Shown: positions 1 through 10,769 of the stretch, one piece after another
How the letters are laid out: every line of letters starts with the position of its first letter
How positions within the stretch are numbered: position 1 is the stretch's first letter
NCBI GenBank assembly: GCA_016256075.1
Contig: SDVU01000113.1
Coordinates: 1 to 20,400, forward strand
Direction: 5' to 3'
DNA from: Dictyocoela muelleri
Taxonomy: Eukaryota > Microsporidia
Length of the DNA: 20,400 bases
Made by a program: the position numbers and the translations under genes
Notes under the pieces: generated by a model
The model's input: only the letters and a program-made list of their open reading frames with translations
The model's database searches: none
Told to the model about the DNA's origin: nothing

Positions 1-228
1 ATCCAAATATTCTTTTATACGATCGCAATGTATATCTGTAAGCATCTTACCTCTATTCCCACCCTTTTTAGGTGTAACAATTGAACCGTGTTCCTCATAT
101 TTTTTTATTATACGACCAATCGTCGATTTATGGATCCCTAATCTTAATGATATTTCTGATTTTGCAATTCCTTGATTATAAAAATTAATAATTATTTCCT
201 TTTTTTCGAGACTTGTTGCTTTTTTCAT
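1..228 (-). CDS. Tc1/mariner-like (IS630 superfamily) transposase, N-terminal part, runs off left edge
   Basis: Read on the minus strand from ATG at 228-226, 76 codons are open to the window edge without a stop. The product begins MKKATSLEKKEIIINFYNQG and continues with a typical N-terminal helix-turn-helix at about residues 8-45, including LGIHKSTIGRIIKKYEEHGS. A K-GG-NRG linker and LTDIHCDRIKEYL follow, matching the start of the second HTH segment of IS630/Tc1-type transposases. In this family the bipartite HTH region binds the element's terminal repeats, and a downstream DDE/D domain cuts DNA at TA dinucleotides. That catalytic part lies outside the window. The start is chosen because the HTH begins right after it and the iterated terminal sites lie directly upstream at 246-380. 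Seen: the open frame and HTH pattern. Known: the family role. Not seen: the catalytic triad, so intactness is undetermined. Confidence 0.75.
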   Translation of the reverse strand, partial: MKKATSLEKKEIIINFYNQGIAKSEISLRLGIHKSTIGRIIKKYEEHGSIVTPKKGGNRGKMLTDIHCDRIKEYLD

Positions 229-245
229 AAGGGCTTATTAATAAT

Positions 246-380
246 GTTGCAATTCAATTGAAAAAAGTTGCAACTTAATTGAAAAGGGTTGCAATTCAAT
301 TGAAAAAATAATAAAATTAAATTAACCACCCATATGGTGTTTCAACATAAATGAAAAAGGTTGCAATTCTATTGAAAAAC
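246..380 (-). repeat. Five 21-bp iterated subterminal units of the Tc1-like element
   Basis: On the plus strand the unit is GTTGCAATTCAATTG followed by a run of A. Copies lie at 246-266, 267-287 and 288-308 (head to tail, exact 21-bp spacing) and at 360-380. A weaker copy with about 15/21 matches lies at 339-359, directly abutting the last one. Two spacings are therefore exactly two helical turns. The array lies between the transposase start and the element end, so these are probably transposase-binding sites. They could also act on the transposase promoter, since they sit immediately upstream of its start codon. Confidence 0.7.
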
Positions 381-386
381 CCTGTA

Positions 387-2390
387 AGTAATAAAATATG
401 AAATAGCATAGATATAAATATGAAACAAATGATTTAGTAATAAGTAAACGAAATTCATTTGATCTTATTCAATATCAATATTTGTATAAGTAATAATAAC
501 AATAATATAACAAAATAAGTCTAAAAACAATCAATAGTAATAAAGAGACAATAATAGTATGTAAGTATATATTGAGAATAAAAATTATGATAATATATAC
601 AAACATACAATAATATCCTCTAAGAAATAAAATTTTATCACCACCATGAACAGATGGGGTATAAAAAATATTTTTTAATATTTTCTAAAAAAAGCAAAAT
701 TTAATAAAAATGAAATATAACTTAAATATAAATATTAAATGTATAAATCAAAAAATTATATTTTTTTTTAAAATGAGATTATATATTTAAAATTTATATT
801 ACATAAAAATATAGTAGTTTTTTTTCTTAATAAAGATTATAATTCAAAATAAAATAATAAAATAATTAACTAAAAATATAAAATTAAATATTTTATTTAT
901 AAAGAACTAATTTTTATTAGAGTTATTGATATGATAAATTGTGCTGAAAAACACTTAAGTATCAAATTTCTTTTTATAAAATCAATAATCATAATAATAA
1001 TGTATGAATTACAATAAAAGACTTCCTTTTCATATACATTGTATTATACATTAATGTATACTTCTTATAAATATTTGTGTTATAAACAAAAATATTAGAA
1101 ATATATATATAAAATATACAATTATAAAATATACATAATAATATACTTTAGAAATATATACAATAATTACATATATTTTAAACTATACATAATAATAAAC
1201 AATACCTAACTCAATATATATCGATGAAAATATATATTTATACATAGTATACAAATGATATACAATTCATAAATAAAAATTTGCAAAATATACATTCGTA
1301 TTATAAATATTAACTAATTAAAATTGAAATTTATTGTACCTAAAATAATTGATTATTTTCGATACTATAAAATTGAGCAAAAATAATATAACTTAGGTTC
1401 TATTAAGAATCACATGTCTATTTTTTATAAAAATAGAATTCTTAAATAAAATTTCTAGCAAGGGACTTATACGCCTTATTGCAATAGATTCTTTATAAAA
1501 AAAAGTAATTTAAATCATATTGAACAAATTTCAGTATTTATATTACGATAGAAAATATAAATTAAATAAATTAATATACATATATCTAAAGAATATTTTT
1601 TAAACTCTTAATCTATAGACATACACCAAAAACTTTTGAAATATTTTATTTAAGCCAAATATACAACAATAACGCAAATCAATATGGATGAATATAAAAA
1701 TATAAGATTAAAAAATATAAAAAATATTTTATTTAATAGACATACGTCGATATTTGCGCTATTAATATATATATATATAAGATATACAATTATTAAAGAT
1801 TATAATAATGATACAAAAATATTATAAAATTTTATAACTATGCCCACTGTGTATAAATAACGTGCAGTCTTGAAGTATTAATAAAATTCCACATAAAAAA
1901 ACATTTATAATATATAAAGTATGTATACATTATAATATTAATATTTCTTAAATAACATGTTCTTCTCTCTTCGGATTTGTTAAGCTGTTCAATTTTGAGT
2001 AAAAATGTTTATTTTTCTAAAATCACAAAAAAATCACGACTAAAATATTTAATAATTTTCTGTTTACCCCGATATATTACAGAGTCTTTTATTTATTCGT
2101 CACGGTCAAATAGTAAAAACCTGCAGTATTTTATTCTTTGCCCATATCATATTTTCTATTAATTTTTATCAACTTATCGAAACCAATTTATTTAACCGTT
2201 TCCGTATACAAGATTTATATGATATGTGAAATTGATATATTTTCATTGATGCAGACAACTATATTGTGTTTATATTTTTATAATCAATCTATAAATATAA
2301 TTATTACATGCTGACAACATCAGAAATAATAGACCTTGTTACAAACCTAATATAACCTTTAAAACTTAAGAAACACGTATCTATATTACG
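387..2390. other. AT-rich stretch without recognisable genes
   Basis: Long runs of A and T, frequent stops in all frames and low-complexity tracts such as the TA-rich block at about 1,080-1,300 and a short (TA)n at about 1,764-1,779. The open frame at 1,977-2,162 is short, has no recognisable motif and a composition set by the background, so I do not call it a gene. No tRNA-like structure or transposon end was seen. Confidence 0.6.
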
Positions 2391-2720
2391 TTACTCTAAA
2401 CCATACAGGAGCAAAGATGTAAAGGTGATTTTCAGTTTTATTAATGACTCTACGAAATACTTAAAGTAAAGGCTTTTTGATTTTCCAATAAATATAAGCC
2501 GATATGAGTCGATGAAATAATCATCACAAATAGCAATCTCATTCTGCATTTTCATATCATAACAGTCATAATATGCAATACAACCTTTAAACAACTGTAT
2601 ATTATCTATAAGTCTATAGATATTGGCCGTCCAGTTCCATTTAAATTTTTTTTAGTGAGACGTTACCGGAATATGAACCAGAGAATGCAAAGTATAATTC
2701 CATTACTTTAATCAAAAAAA
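2391..2720 (-). pseudogene. Weak candidate for decayed coding sequence, unknown product
   Basis: This stretch is visibly less AT-biased than its surroundings. Two minus-strand frames read more like protein than the background. An upstream one (about 2,720-2,645) contains MELYFAFSGSYSGNVSLKK and then stops. A second, shifted frame is open from just below it (about 2,645) to a stop at 2,391-2,393 and includes CDDYFIDSYRLIFIGKSKS. The switch of frame near an A-run at about 2,648-2,656 would fit an old disrupted gene, but nothing matches a family I recognise. It could be chance openness in a GC-richer patch. Confidence 0.2.
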
Positions 2721-3280
2721 TTTACGTTCCATTATAAATACGTCATTGTAGATTTATTTCAGAATCATAATTATGAAAAAAAAATCGAGATTCATAAAAA
2801 TTTTTTTTCCATAAACATAGAGTCTTTCGTTTAATTTTCTTGCTGTAATGTACTTTTATTATATTCATGTCAATTTATTAATTAAAAACCTTTTTAAATA
2901 ACTTTACACCTAACCATTATAGATTTTCCTCTAAGCTAAATATTTATTTTACAGATTTATAAACACATCTTTTTATTTAGTAATCACATATCCAAAACTT
3001 ATCAAAAGTCTACATTAGGATTAATTCATGAATCACTATTATATTTTTTTTCCTCATATTTTTTTTAAAACCCATCCAGACAAACATTTGTTATCTTAAA
3101 CACCGGAAATTTGTTTTTAATGAGATGATATGTATTAGATCTATCGTATTAGTACCAGCTGAGTAATATAAATTACGCATAATTCAAGTGGACCCATATA
3201 CCTTTTCAATGATAGAACATATCATGTAATATATCCTTTTATAATTCTTATCTTCTAAATTACTGTAAAAACTCAATTGT
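2721..3280. other. AT-rich stretch without recognisable genes
   Basis: No open frame of note and no clear repeat. A few phrases resemble the 40-bp satellite that becomes clear from about 3,280 (for example around 2,905-3,010), so the left edge of that array may be older and further left than marked. Confidence 0.5.
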
Positions 3281-6200
3281 AACACATCTATAAGACACTT
3301 AAAATAAACCCTAATCTCCCACAAGCTCTATATGGCACTAAAAAATATTATATGTTCTCCACAGTATCAGATAGAAACTCTTAGCGTTTCTTTAATATCT
3401 AAAAAACACTTAAAATACACTCTAAAAAATTTTATTTCATTAGTAACACCCCTCTATATTACATGCTAATATTACCAGTTATACCAAAAATATTTTTAGG
3501 TCACAGAAATAGACTAAAAACTTCACCATAATTAAATATGTACCTTCAGGAATGCATTTGGCATAAACAACCTTAATAATACAAGTGAAAAAAACGAACT
3601 TTATAAAAAATAAAACTATAAGGCAATTTTTAACATTGGTACTTTCTCTAACACAACCCATAATGCAATTTTAATGTGTAAAATAGCTAAAATACATATA
3701 GAAAACGCATGAAAATCAACAGGTTATCAAACAATCCTTATACTACATATGAAACTTGCCTAAATAGGTTAAAATACCACTAAAGAATATAAAAAAAATG
3801 TCAAATTAACAATCTTATGATATACGACCCCAAAAACAGATGAAACAACACCTAATCATGACCTTAAAAAATGTTTATAATCGATAATATTCTCGTAAAT
3901 CTTTGTGATATATTCGCCTTTTCTAAATTACATATATATAGACCAAAAAACTTACTTAATTTACCGCCTTCCAATATTACTCTTGTAAAAATTAGGTATA
4001 ACCCAATATATATATCACTTAAAAAAACCCACATTTATATAACGTCACGCAATAGTACACTTTAAAATAAATGACCCAGGTCAGAAACATTCTAAAAAAG
4101 ATAAAATTTCAAATAAATTCTATAGGTCACTTTAAAAAGTATAAATGTCAACACCCTCTAAAAGTCTGTTTAAAAGAAATTTATTTATACAACAAGAGAT
4201 ATAGTGCAATAAAAAAAATCTTGTTTCTTTACAACACTATAGGACTCCTATAAATTGTATTTTGCCAGCAATAAACTCATAAATTAAACAATAATACGTA
4301 TAGAACATTTCAACTTCTAATGACGCCTAAAAATGTTCTAATTTTAACAACCATTATAAGCCGCGTTCAAAAAAAAATGAAGAACATAAAATTCTAAATA
4401 GCCGTTTAAAAAAGCCCTACATCTCAGCCATTATCTATTGCACTATAAAAAGATATCTTCCGTTATAAAAAACCATATAGAACATTGTCAAAAATTCGAA
4501 ATCATACCAAAAACACATATACGATACTTAAAAAATTTCAAAAAACATATAACAATAAAGTAATTTAATAAAACACACAATTCACCAACTCTGTAGGATA
4601 CATATAATAATTAAAGAAGGTTGGCATACGCCCCCTATAAAGACTTTGAAAAAATGCCTTAATGCAATCAAATCGATCGAGATACTTTCATAACATGACA
4701 AAATTAATAATCAGCATGACTTTAATCATAAATTGTCTGAATTTTAAAAACCAAAATTTATAATTTAAAACATTATTTATTCTTAGATATTAAGGGATAA
4801 CGTGCGTAAACAAGATTGTTATATACCTAACTACATAATACGGTATAAAGATACCAAATAAAAGGTTTTTTAGACAGTTGTCTTATAAATTTAAACCTTT
4901 TACCTCTCAATATTTTTTTTTATTTCCCATTTTCACAAAAAAATATGGAAAACAATAATAGAATTTTTTTAGAGACATAAATAATGTTTTTTTGTTATAA
5001 AAAAATGGATTCAAACAAGAATTTAAATGAGAGCGAGAAAGGATATAAGATCCGAAACTTTGGTGTTTCTATTTAAAATATCTATATTTACTTACCAATT
5101 TACATCAACAATATATATGGGACACTGTGTAAAAATATCTAAATTTCTGAACAATTTACATAACACACCTAAAATAGTTAAGATTGCCAGACAAGATCTA
5201 TAAGATACAGTAAGATTTTGCCGCTAAACCAAAAAATAGCAATTTAAAAAACATAAAAACAAAATCGCATATATTGACATACAACTCCTATATTACAACT
5301 CTATTCAGATTTTTATACAAACTGTGAAGGAAACTTTATAAATCTTCAGTTTTAAAAATTACCCCTTTTAGGGCTCCTTAAAAAATCTCAATCGAACTAC
5401 ACAACCCTCATAGAGCAATTTAAGAAATCTTAAAAATTATAATTAACCCCTCGCTAAAATAATCAGTAAAATTTTCTAGAAACCATTTTTTTTATTTTAA
5501 CAATGTCTAGATTTTAACAATTCCTTTATGTCAGTTTAAAGAAATTTATAGATTTTACAACGAATCCAATAGGCCACATTAAAAAATACATTGCAACCCA
5601 ATGAACCGTCATATAAGAGAGCAAAAAAAATGCCTAAGTTACCCACGATATATATAGGTTACATCAAAAAATTAATATATTAAATAAAACCCTAAATAGC
5701 ATTTATAGAATCACCATGTCGCTTCAATACCTGTATTACAAATTAAAAAAAAAAACTATCGCCTGAATTCACAAACGAACACTATAAAACATTATGTAAA
5801 ATACATTTTGCTCAACAACCTTCGCTGGAATCACTAATAATTCTAAATTACGATACAAGCTTATATAGCACTTTAAAAAATGTCAGGTTAACTAAAACCA
5901 TATAAGAAACTTTAAAAAAAGGTATACATTTTTTAAACCAAAAAAACCAGATTCAAAACATACTAAAATTAACAAACGTAAATCTATTAGAGGATTAAAA
6001 ATATTGCCTTTATTTCCGATAACCTCATATAGGACGCTTAGCAATATTTGCTTATTACCACACAACTACTATAGACTGCTTTAAGATATATATGTTACAC
6101 AACAACCCATAAAATACAATTTAAAAATTTTCTAGATTTTCGCGATCTTATACATCACTTAAAATGTCTCTATTTTCGACGACACTAATGCCACTTTAAA

Positions 6201-6507
6201 ATCTCTATGTATACAGCATCCTTATAAGTCTCATAAAAAAAATTTGATTTCCGACAAAACAATATAAGTCAAATTAAATAAAAATGCACAGGTGCCGTAA
6301 AACCCCACCTAACGGGTGTATAAAAATGTCAATATCTACCTTCAATACATATATGGCATTGTAAAAAATACTTAAATTACATCAAAACCCTCTGCTCTGC
6401 ACGCCACAATTTTATAAAATGTTACTAACTGCAACAACCATATATGTGATTTTCAAACCCCATATATTAACATACAAATTATCTATGGCAGGTTATAAAA
6501 TGACATG
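3280..6507. repeat. Degenerate tandem satellite, period about 40 bp (left block)
   Basis: The recurring core on the plus strand is TATAGGaCACTTTAAAAAAT, followed by roughly gTCTAaaTTT, then an ACAACaACC-type stretch before the next core. Core starts read by eye lie at 4,121, 4,159, 4,200, 4,238, 4,355, 4,395, about 4,436, 4,476 and 4,518, mostly 38-42 bp apart. Well-kept later cores are at about 5,868-5,882 and 6,028-6,040. Copies are strongly diverged with many small indels, so the array is old. About 80 units would fit here. The short open frames within this block (3,479-3,661 minus; 3,871-4,065 and 4,071-4,253 plus) are by-products of the repeat and are not genes. Confidence 0.7.
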
Positions 6508-6511
6508 GTTA
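6508..6511. repeat. Target-site duplication GTTA, left
   Basis: GTTA immediately before the 5' LTR is repeated at 12,562-12,565 immediately after the 3' LTR. A 4-bp duplication suits Ty3/gypsy-type integrases, which usually make 4-6 bp. The phase of the surrounding satellite supports it: removing the element and one GTTA leaves exactly one 40-bp satellite unit between the flanking cores at 6,484 and 12,578. Confidence 0.65.
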
Positions 6512-6818
6512 TGTGGTGTCCATATATCTCCACAAGAACGAACTAAAAATCATACGAGATGTCATAACTCTATCGAAGGTTTTTCGATTGTCAGATGAAG
6601 ATTTTTGATCAAAATGTTGGATGTATAAGTATAGAAAAAAATGACGGAGGAAAAATGACGAAGGTCAAAAAAATTATTGATGAAAAAAATATAAAGGAAA
6701 CAAAATGCGTGACCCATGCACGACGACGGATACAAGCGATATTTAACAATAAAAACATTTACGAAATCTTTTATTATTAACAACATATTGTTAAACTTCT
6801 CTTTAGATAAACATCTCA
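6512..6818 (+). repeat. 5' LTR of the Ty3-type element
   Basis: About 307 bp, beginning TGTGGTGTCCAT and ending ACATCTCA. It aligns along its whole length with 12,260-12,561. Long shared stretches include TTTTCGATTGTCAGATG and CATGCACGACGACGGATAC, plus AACAACATATTG near the end. The TG...CA ends are standard for LTRs. Confidence 0.88.
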
Positions 6819-6837
6819 ATTTGAGCTCAAGAGAACG

Positions 6838-7675
6838 ATGGACGAATCAAAGGATAAAATAAAATAACTAGGAATCCCTAAGCACAAGAACACCCAAGGT
6901 CGACGATGACTATGAAGTAGCCATATTCGAATATAAAAGCGAATTGTCTGTGTTGAATGTATGCCAAATTAAATATCCTGACATCTATTGAAAACCAGGA
7001 TCTATTGTCTTGGAGAACATGTTTTAGCGAGGTTGCTAGAATATGTAGATGGTCAGAAGAGGCAAAACTTGAAGTGTTTACTCAAATTGTTGACTTCTAA
7101 ATCCAACACCAGATAGGAATTTCGCAGAGCAGTGATGATATGATAAACAGGATTATGAGCCGAAATATAACCTCAACACTGCCCAAATATACCAGTCTCG
7201 ACTATGCATGATAAACCAGGCAAACTATTTTACTATCCGTACTTTTCTGAATGAAACTACAACAAATTATGATAAAATCGGGATCTGCTTAGGAAGGAAT
7301 GAACAAATGACGAAGAACAAAAGCGAAGAATTGTTCTTCAACGGACTACATGGAAATGTAAAGTTTGAATTGGTTAAAAATAGCACAGAACGTTTGAAAA
7401 CTGCTTTCGTATTTTATGTGACATGGATTATCTCTGCATGGAGCGATTAAGATCCATATTAAGCCATCATGAATACAATCACTTCGTATCTAAAAACCAG
7501 AAAGAATCAAACAATAAGCATCCAACGAAATTTCAATCATCGAAAGGAAACAGGATCGACAATAGATTCAGGAACAATAACTTAAGATATTGTCAGGTTC
7601 ATAAAACAAAAACACATTCGGATAATGAATGTCGTTTACAAAAGAAAAATTACGCGGCAAGAACACAAACCTAAA
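6838..7675 (+). pseudogene. gag remnant of the Ty3-type element
   Basis: This segment lies between the 5' LTR and the protease remnant and shows a gag-like order. A capsid-like stretch is followed by a basic, Asn/Lys/Arg-rich part and a zinc-knuckle variant at 7,591-7,632 (C-x2-H-x4-H-x4-C). That spacing is known from some Ty3-lineage gag proteins and differs from the common CCHC knuckle. The region is broken. Confidence 0.65.
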
Positions 7676-7789
7676 ATACCGAAGTGAAGACCTTAGTAAC
7701 TCGAAGAAAAACGTCGATCATATTACCAATAATATTACAAAAACGCTCTTATGCAGTAAGAGAACCGATGACAAAAAAAAAATTTAAAA

Positions 7790-8080
7790 ATTAAGGCTTA
7801 AAAATTCTGGTAAGGAAGTAGCGGCCATGCTAGATACTGGCTCTGTAGAAAATTACATTCCAGATACTCTAACATCTAAGTTTAAAATCTCAGTCATAAA
7901 GCTCCAGCAAAACAAGGTTTTAAGTAGCAAATGGTTCCACGGTTCAAATCTCTGAACATTGTGATTTGCAATTCAATATACTCCATGATAAAAATAACAC
8001 CAACAAAGCCAACTTCTTGGTTTTACCTAATCCAACGGAAATTTTAATTCTAGGCATGAGATTCCTTTTAGAAAAGATGC
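7790..8080 (+). pseudogene. Retropepsin-like protease remnant
   Basis: The active-site signature LDTGS is readable at 7,830-7,844 within AAMLDTGSVENYI. A hydrophobic LILGMRFL-like segment near 8,047-8,070 corresponds to the conserved end of Ty3-type proteases. It lies between the gag and RT remnants as expected. It is broken. Confidence 0.7.
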
Positions 8081-8289
8081 AGTCATTAACTTGAAAGAAT
8101 GGTCTATTTGTCTCGACGGATTGGAATACGAAATATGCACCAGTTCAGTAAAAGGAAACCATTACGATGGCAAATTGATCGCTAAATCTAAAATATGCAC
8201 CATACAAAATGATATTACCCAATTAATCCAAACAGCAAAAATAGCAAAATCTTGTTTTAGGAAGCATAGACGTTGCTGAACATAAAATT

Positions 8290-9110
8290 GAACTTATTCT
8301 GACTTTATACCCCAACTAAAAGAATATCCAGTACTTTTAGGAATAAGGAATGATTTGCAAAAACATATTAGCACATTAATTGAAAATGATGTAATCGAAG
8401 GAGAGAGTGTAGAGCATTTTCACCGGCGTTCATTATTAAGAAAAAAAAATAAAAACCTATGACTTATAGTAGTCTATGGCAGACTGAACGCAGCTACAGT
8501 CAAGACTCATCAGATAACGCAAAACATTCACGAGATATTAGCTACTTATAAAGGGTTCGCAGGTATTCTCTGTGATTGACTTGAACCGAGATATTATCAG
8601 ATCCGAATAGCCAAAATACCGCGACAAAAACTGTTTCATGATCATGAATAAAAAATATGATTTTAAAAGAATGCCTTTCATTCTTTGTAATGCACCCGCA
8701 ACTTTCAAAAGGCAACGAATACGATTTTTTAAAACATGAATAACGTAATTACATACATCGACGATATCCTCATATTACTGAATCTTAAAAAAAAACTTCT
8801 TCATGTTCTCTATGAAGTGTTCGCTACCATAAAAGAATATCCGTTAACTTCGAAAAAGGTCTGATTTTACATCGAAATTGAATTCTTTGGCCATAAAATC
8901 AACAAAGATGGCATATTCCCCCTCATAACGAAGATTGAAGCTACGAGCATGCTAAAATTAAAACAAAAAGGCAACTCCAATAAGTCATGGGATTTGTGAA
9001 TTGGGTTAGGCCCTTCATAAATAATCTCTCGATACTGGCAGCAAACTTATACGATAAACTGGAGGGAAACGGGTAAAAGGTACAATGGAACGAAGATGAT
9101 GAAAAGAGGA
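8290..9110 (+). pseudogene. Reverse transcriptase remnant
   Basis: The N-terminal fingers region is recognisable around 8,318-8,400, an FxLCNAPATF-type palm segment around 8,670-8,710, and the catalytic YIDD box at 8,754-8,765. These are hallmark RT positions in the right order and spacing. It is broken in several places. Confidence 0.8.
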
Positions 9111-9286
9111 TGAAGATGGTATTCTAAAAAATTCAAAACGTTTAAATGCTACACCACCCGGATCTGAATAAAGGATTCAACCTACGTTGCGATGTTTCCA
9201 ATACCGGAATAGGATCCATACTCCTTCAGAATGAAAGAATCATCGATTATTACAGCAAAAAAATACAATTAACAGAAGCTGAACTC
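9110..9286 (+). pseudogene. RNase H remnant, upstream part
   Basis: DVSNTGIGSILLQ, the conserved start of Ty3-type RNase H with its first catalytic Asp, is readable at about 9,190-9,230. The MULE insertion separates this part from the rest of the domain. Positions 9,204-9,285 are duplicated at 10,845-10,925. Confidence 0.72.
9204..9285 (+). repeat. 82-bp direct duplication flanking the MULE, left copy
   Basis: It starts CCGGAATAGG and ends AGCTGAACT. It matches 10,845-10,925 at all but a few positions. Both copies are RNase H sequence of the retrotransposon, and the MULE lies between them. MULEs usually duplicate about 8-11 bp, so this is not an ordinary target duplication. Confidence 0.85.
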
Positions 9287-9291
9287 GTTAA

Positions 9292-9330
9292 GTGCATTTT
9301 TCACCGCAGGTGAAAAAAAGGTGTGGTTTT
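9292..9330 (+). repeat. Left terminal inverted repeat of the MULE
   Basis: It begins GTGCATTTTTCACC and contains the small palindrome CACCGCAGGTG flanked by T5 and A5-7 (9,297-9,317). A second, faded unit follows around 9,320-9,345. It pairs with the right end at 10,770-10,839. Confidence 0.8.
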
Positions 9331-9366
9331 CATAAAAATAAATTTTTAAAATTTTTTACCCCTAAA

Positions 9367-10721
9367 ATGAATATCGATCTGAAAGCGATCATAATAGAAA
9401 GTAATAGAGGAAGACCAAATATAGCATATCAAGGTTATTTTTACAACTTGTGGGAGAATAAGTCGGAGATAAAAATCTGGAGATGTACAAAAGGGGGTGT
9501 ACCTCGCTTTTAAAACAAATAACATAATGTACATCAGGAAGTTGGTACCCATAATCACGTAAGAGACGACGTAAAATACAGTAGAGTATTAATTCAAAAA
9601 AAAGTCAAGGATAGAGCTCTCGATTCTAGAGAAATCCCACGAAACGTAATATTACACGTTTTAAAAGAGAATAAAAATCACCAGGTTCCAATTGATTTGA
9701 AATCTATGAATAGAGTAGTGAAAACATTAAGAGACGAAAATAATTTTACTGTTGATCCCAATTACGATATTCCCGAAGAGTTACAAGTAACAACTGAAAA
9801 TAAAAAGTTTCTCTTTTTTGATAGCGGAATTAACGATATTAACCGAGTCTTAATTTTCACTACAGAGGAAAATTTAACTCATATTGAGTATTCTGACGTT
9901 CTAATATGCGACGGAACTTTTAGGTCGTCACCATCATGTTTTGAACAAATCTTTACAATCCAGTGTAGATTACGAGATATGTTCCTCTCAATGATGTTTT
10001 GTTTTATGAAACATAAAAATGAATTTTCTTCCAATGCAATTTTTGATTTTATCAAGTCAAAAAATGAAACTCTTTTTACGCGTTCTAAATCAATCATTCT
10101 AGATTTTGAAATTGCAAGCTATAATTCTCTAAAGAAATTTTTCATAAATTCTTCTTTATATGGTTGTTGCTTCCATCTAGGACAAATAATTTCGCGCAAG
10201 GTTCAAAGTCTGAATTTTTCATCCCTTGTCATCAATAATGCTCCAATAAAATTACAAGCGACGATGATCTTAGTTTTAAGTTTTGTTTCCTCAGATGATG
10301 TTATAAGATATTCAGAAAAACTTAATCAATACATCATCGAACAAAGATCAACTGATGTTTTAAATCTTTTTGAGTGTTTAAAATATAATATTTAACTAAA
10401 ACAAGGGGTTATAAGCAAATTACTTTTTGGAATGCTAAGGAACGTACAGAATATAGTATACCAAGAACCACAAATTCTCTAGAGGGCTATCATAGGCACT
10501 TAAATACGTGTATTAACATTAAACAAACATCCATAATACCGATTCTAACTGAGTTAAAAAATGAACAAGCGATAACTGAAAAAAATTTTTTTTTATCCTT
10601 GTATAAAACACCAGAGCCGAGAATAGATCCGATAAAATATCTATTGCTTGAATATACAAAACTCTCTCCAGTGGAATTCACGAAATACATGGCTTTAAAC
10701 TTTAACTGGAAGCTGTATTAA
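9367..10721 (+). pseudogene. MULE transposase with N-terminal FLYWCH zinc finger, two disrupted spots
   Basis: From ATG at 9,367 the frame gives ESNRGRPNIAYQGYFY and WRCTK, the first half of a FLYWCH zinc finger. Stops at 9,511 and 9,520 interrupt it in the finger, and the same frame then resumes at 9,523 with NVHQEVGTHNH, the H-x-H end of the finger. It stays open to 10,395. That part carries the MULE catalytic segments: CDGTF (first Asp, 9,910-9,912), FTIQCRLRDMFLSMMFCFM, ILDFEIASYN (second Asp, 10,102-10,104) and GCCFHLGQII. Past 10,395 the match continues in the next frame to a stop at 10,719-10,721, with IPRTTNSLEGYHRHLN (catalytic Glu, 10,482-10,484) and ELKNEQAITEKN. The shift lies between about 10,386 and 10,397. 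The total of about 450 codons is near full length for short FLYWCH-MULEs. In this family the finger is thought to bind DNA and the DDE domain to cut and join it. The product is presumably inactive as it stands, but it is by far the best-kept protein in the window. Confidence 0.85.
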
Positions 10722-10769
10722 TTAAAAACGGTTTTTTATTTATAAATTTATACCTTTTCATTCCTCATG
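10722..10769 (+). other. Short 3' untranslated part of the MULE
   Basis: AT-rich 48 bp between the transposase stop and the first terminal unit. Nothing else was seen in it. Confidence 0.5.

Larger units (their letters stand above)
1..384 (-). mobile_element. Tc1/mariner-like DNA transposon, 5' end portion
   Basis: The element is oriented on the minus strand. Its outer end is read as CAGGGTTTTTCAATAG starting at 384, immediately next to TA at 385-386, the dinucleotide that Tc1/mariner elements duplicate on insertion. From the end inward come two 21-bp units, a 30-bp spacer, three more units and the transposase start at 228. The other end and most of the transposase are outside the window. 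The exact end (384) is inferred from the TA and from the outermost unit, and there is no second terminus here to compare it with. Confidence 0.6.

Noticed and set aside
246-380. CRISPR-like array
   Set aside because: Units are contiguous with no unique spacers and lie at a transposon end.
1977-2162. 61-codon open frame
   Set aside because: Short, background composition, no motif, in an AT-rich stretch.
3479-4253. Three open frames of 60-64 codons
   Set aside because: They lie inside the 40-bp satellite and their repeats follow its period. They are not genes.
6562-6819. Open frames on both strands within the 5' LTR
   Set aside because: Inside the LTR, no domain. LTRs of this family do not encode proteins.
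9346-10690. Minus-strand open frames opposite the MULE transposase (9,346-9,558, 9,879-10,097, 10,490-10,690)
   Set aside because: Shadows of the real plus-strand transposase.
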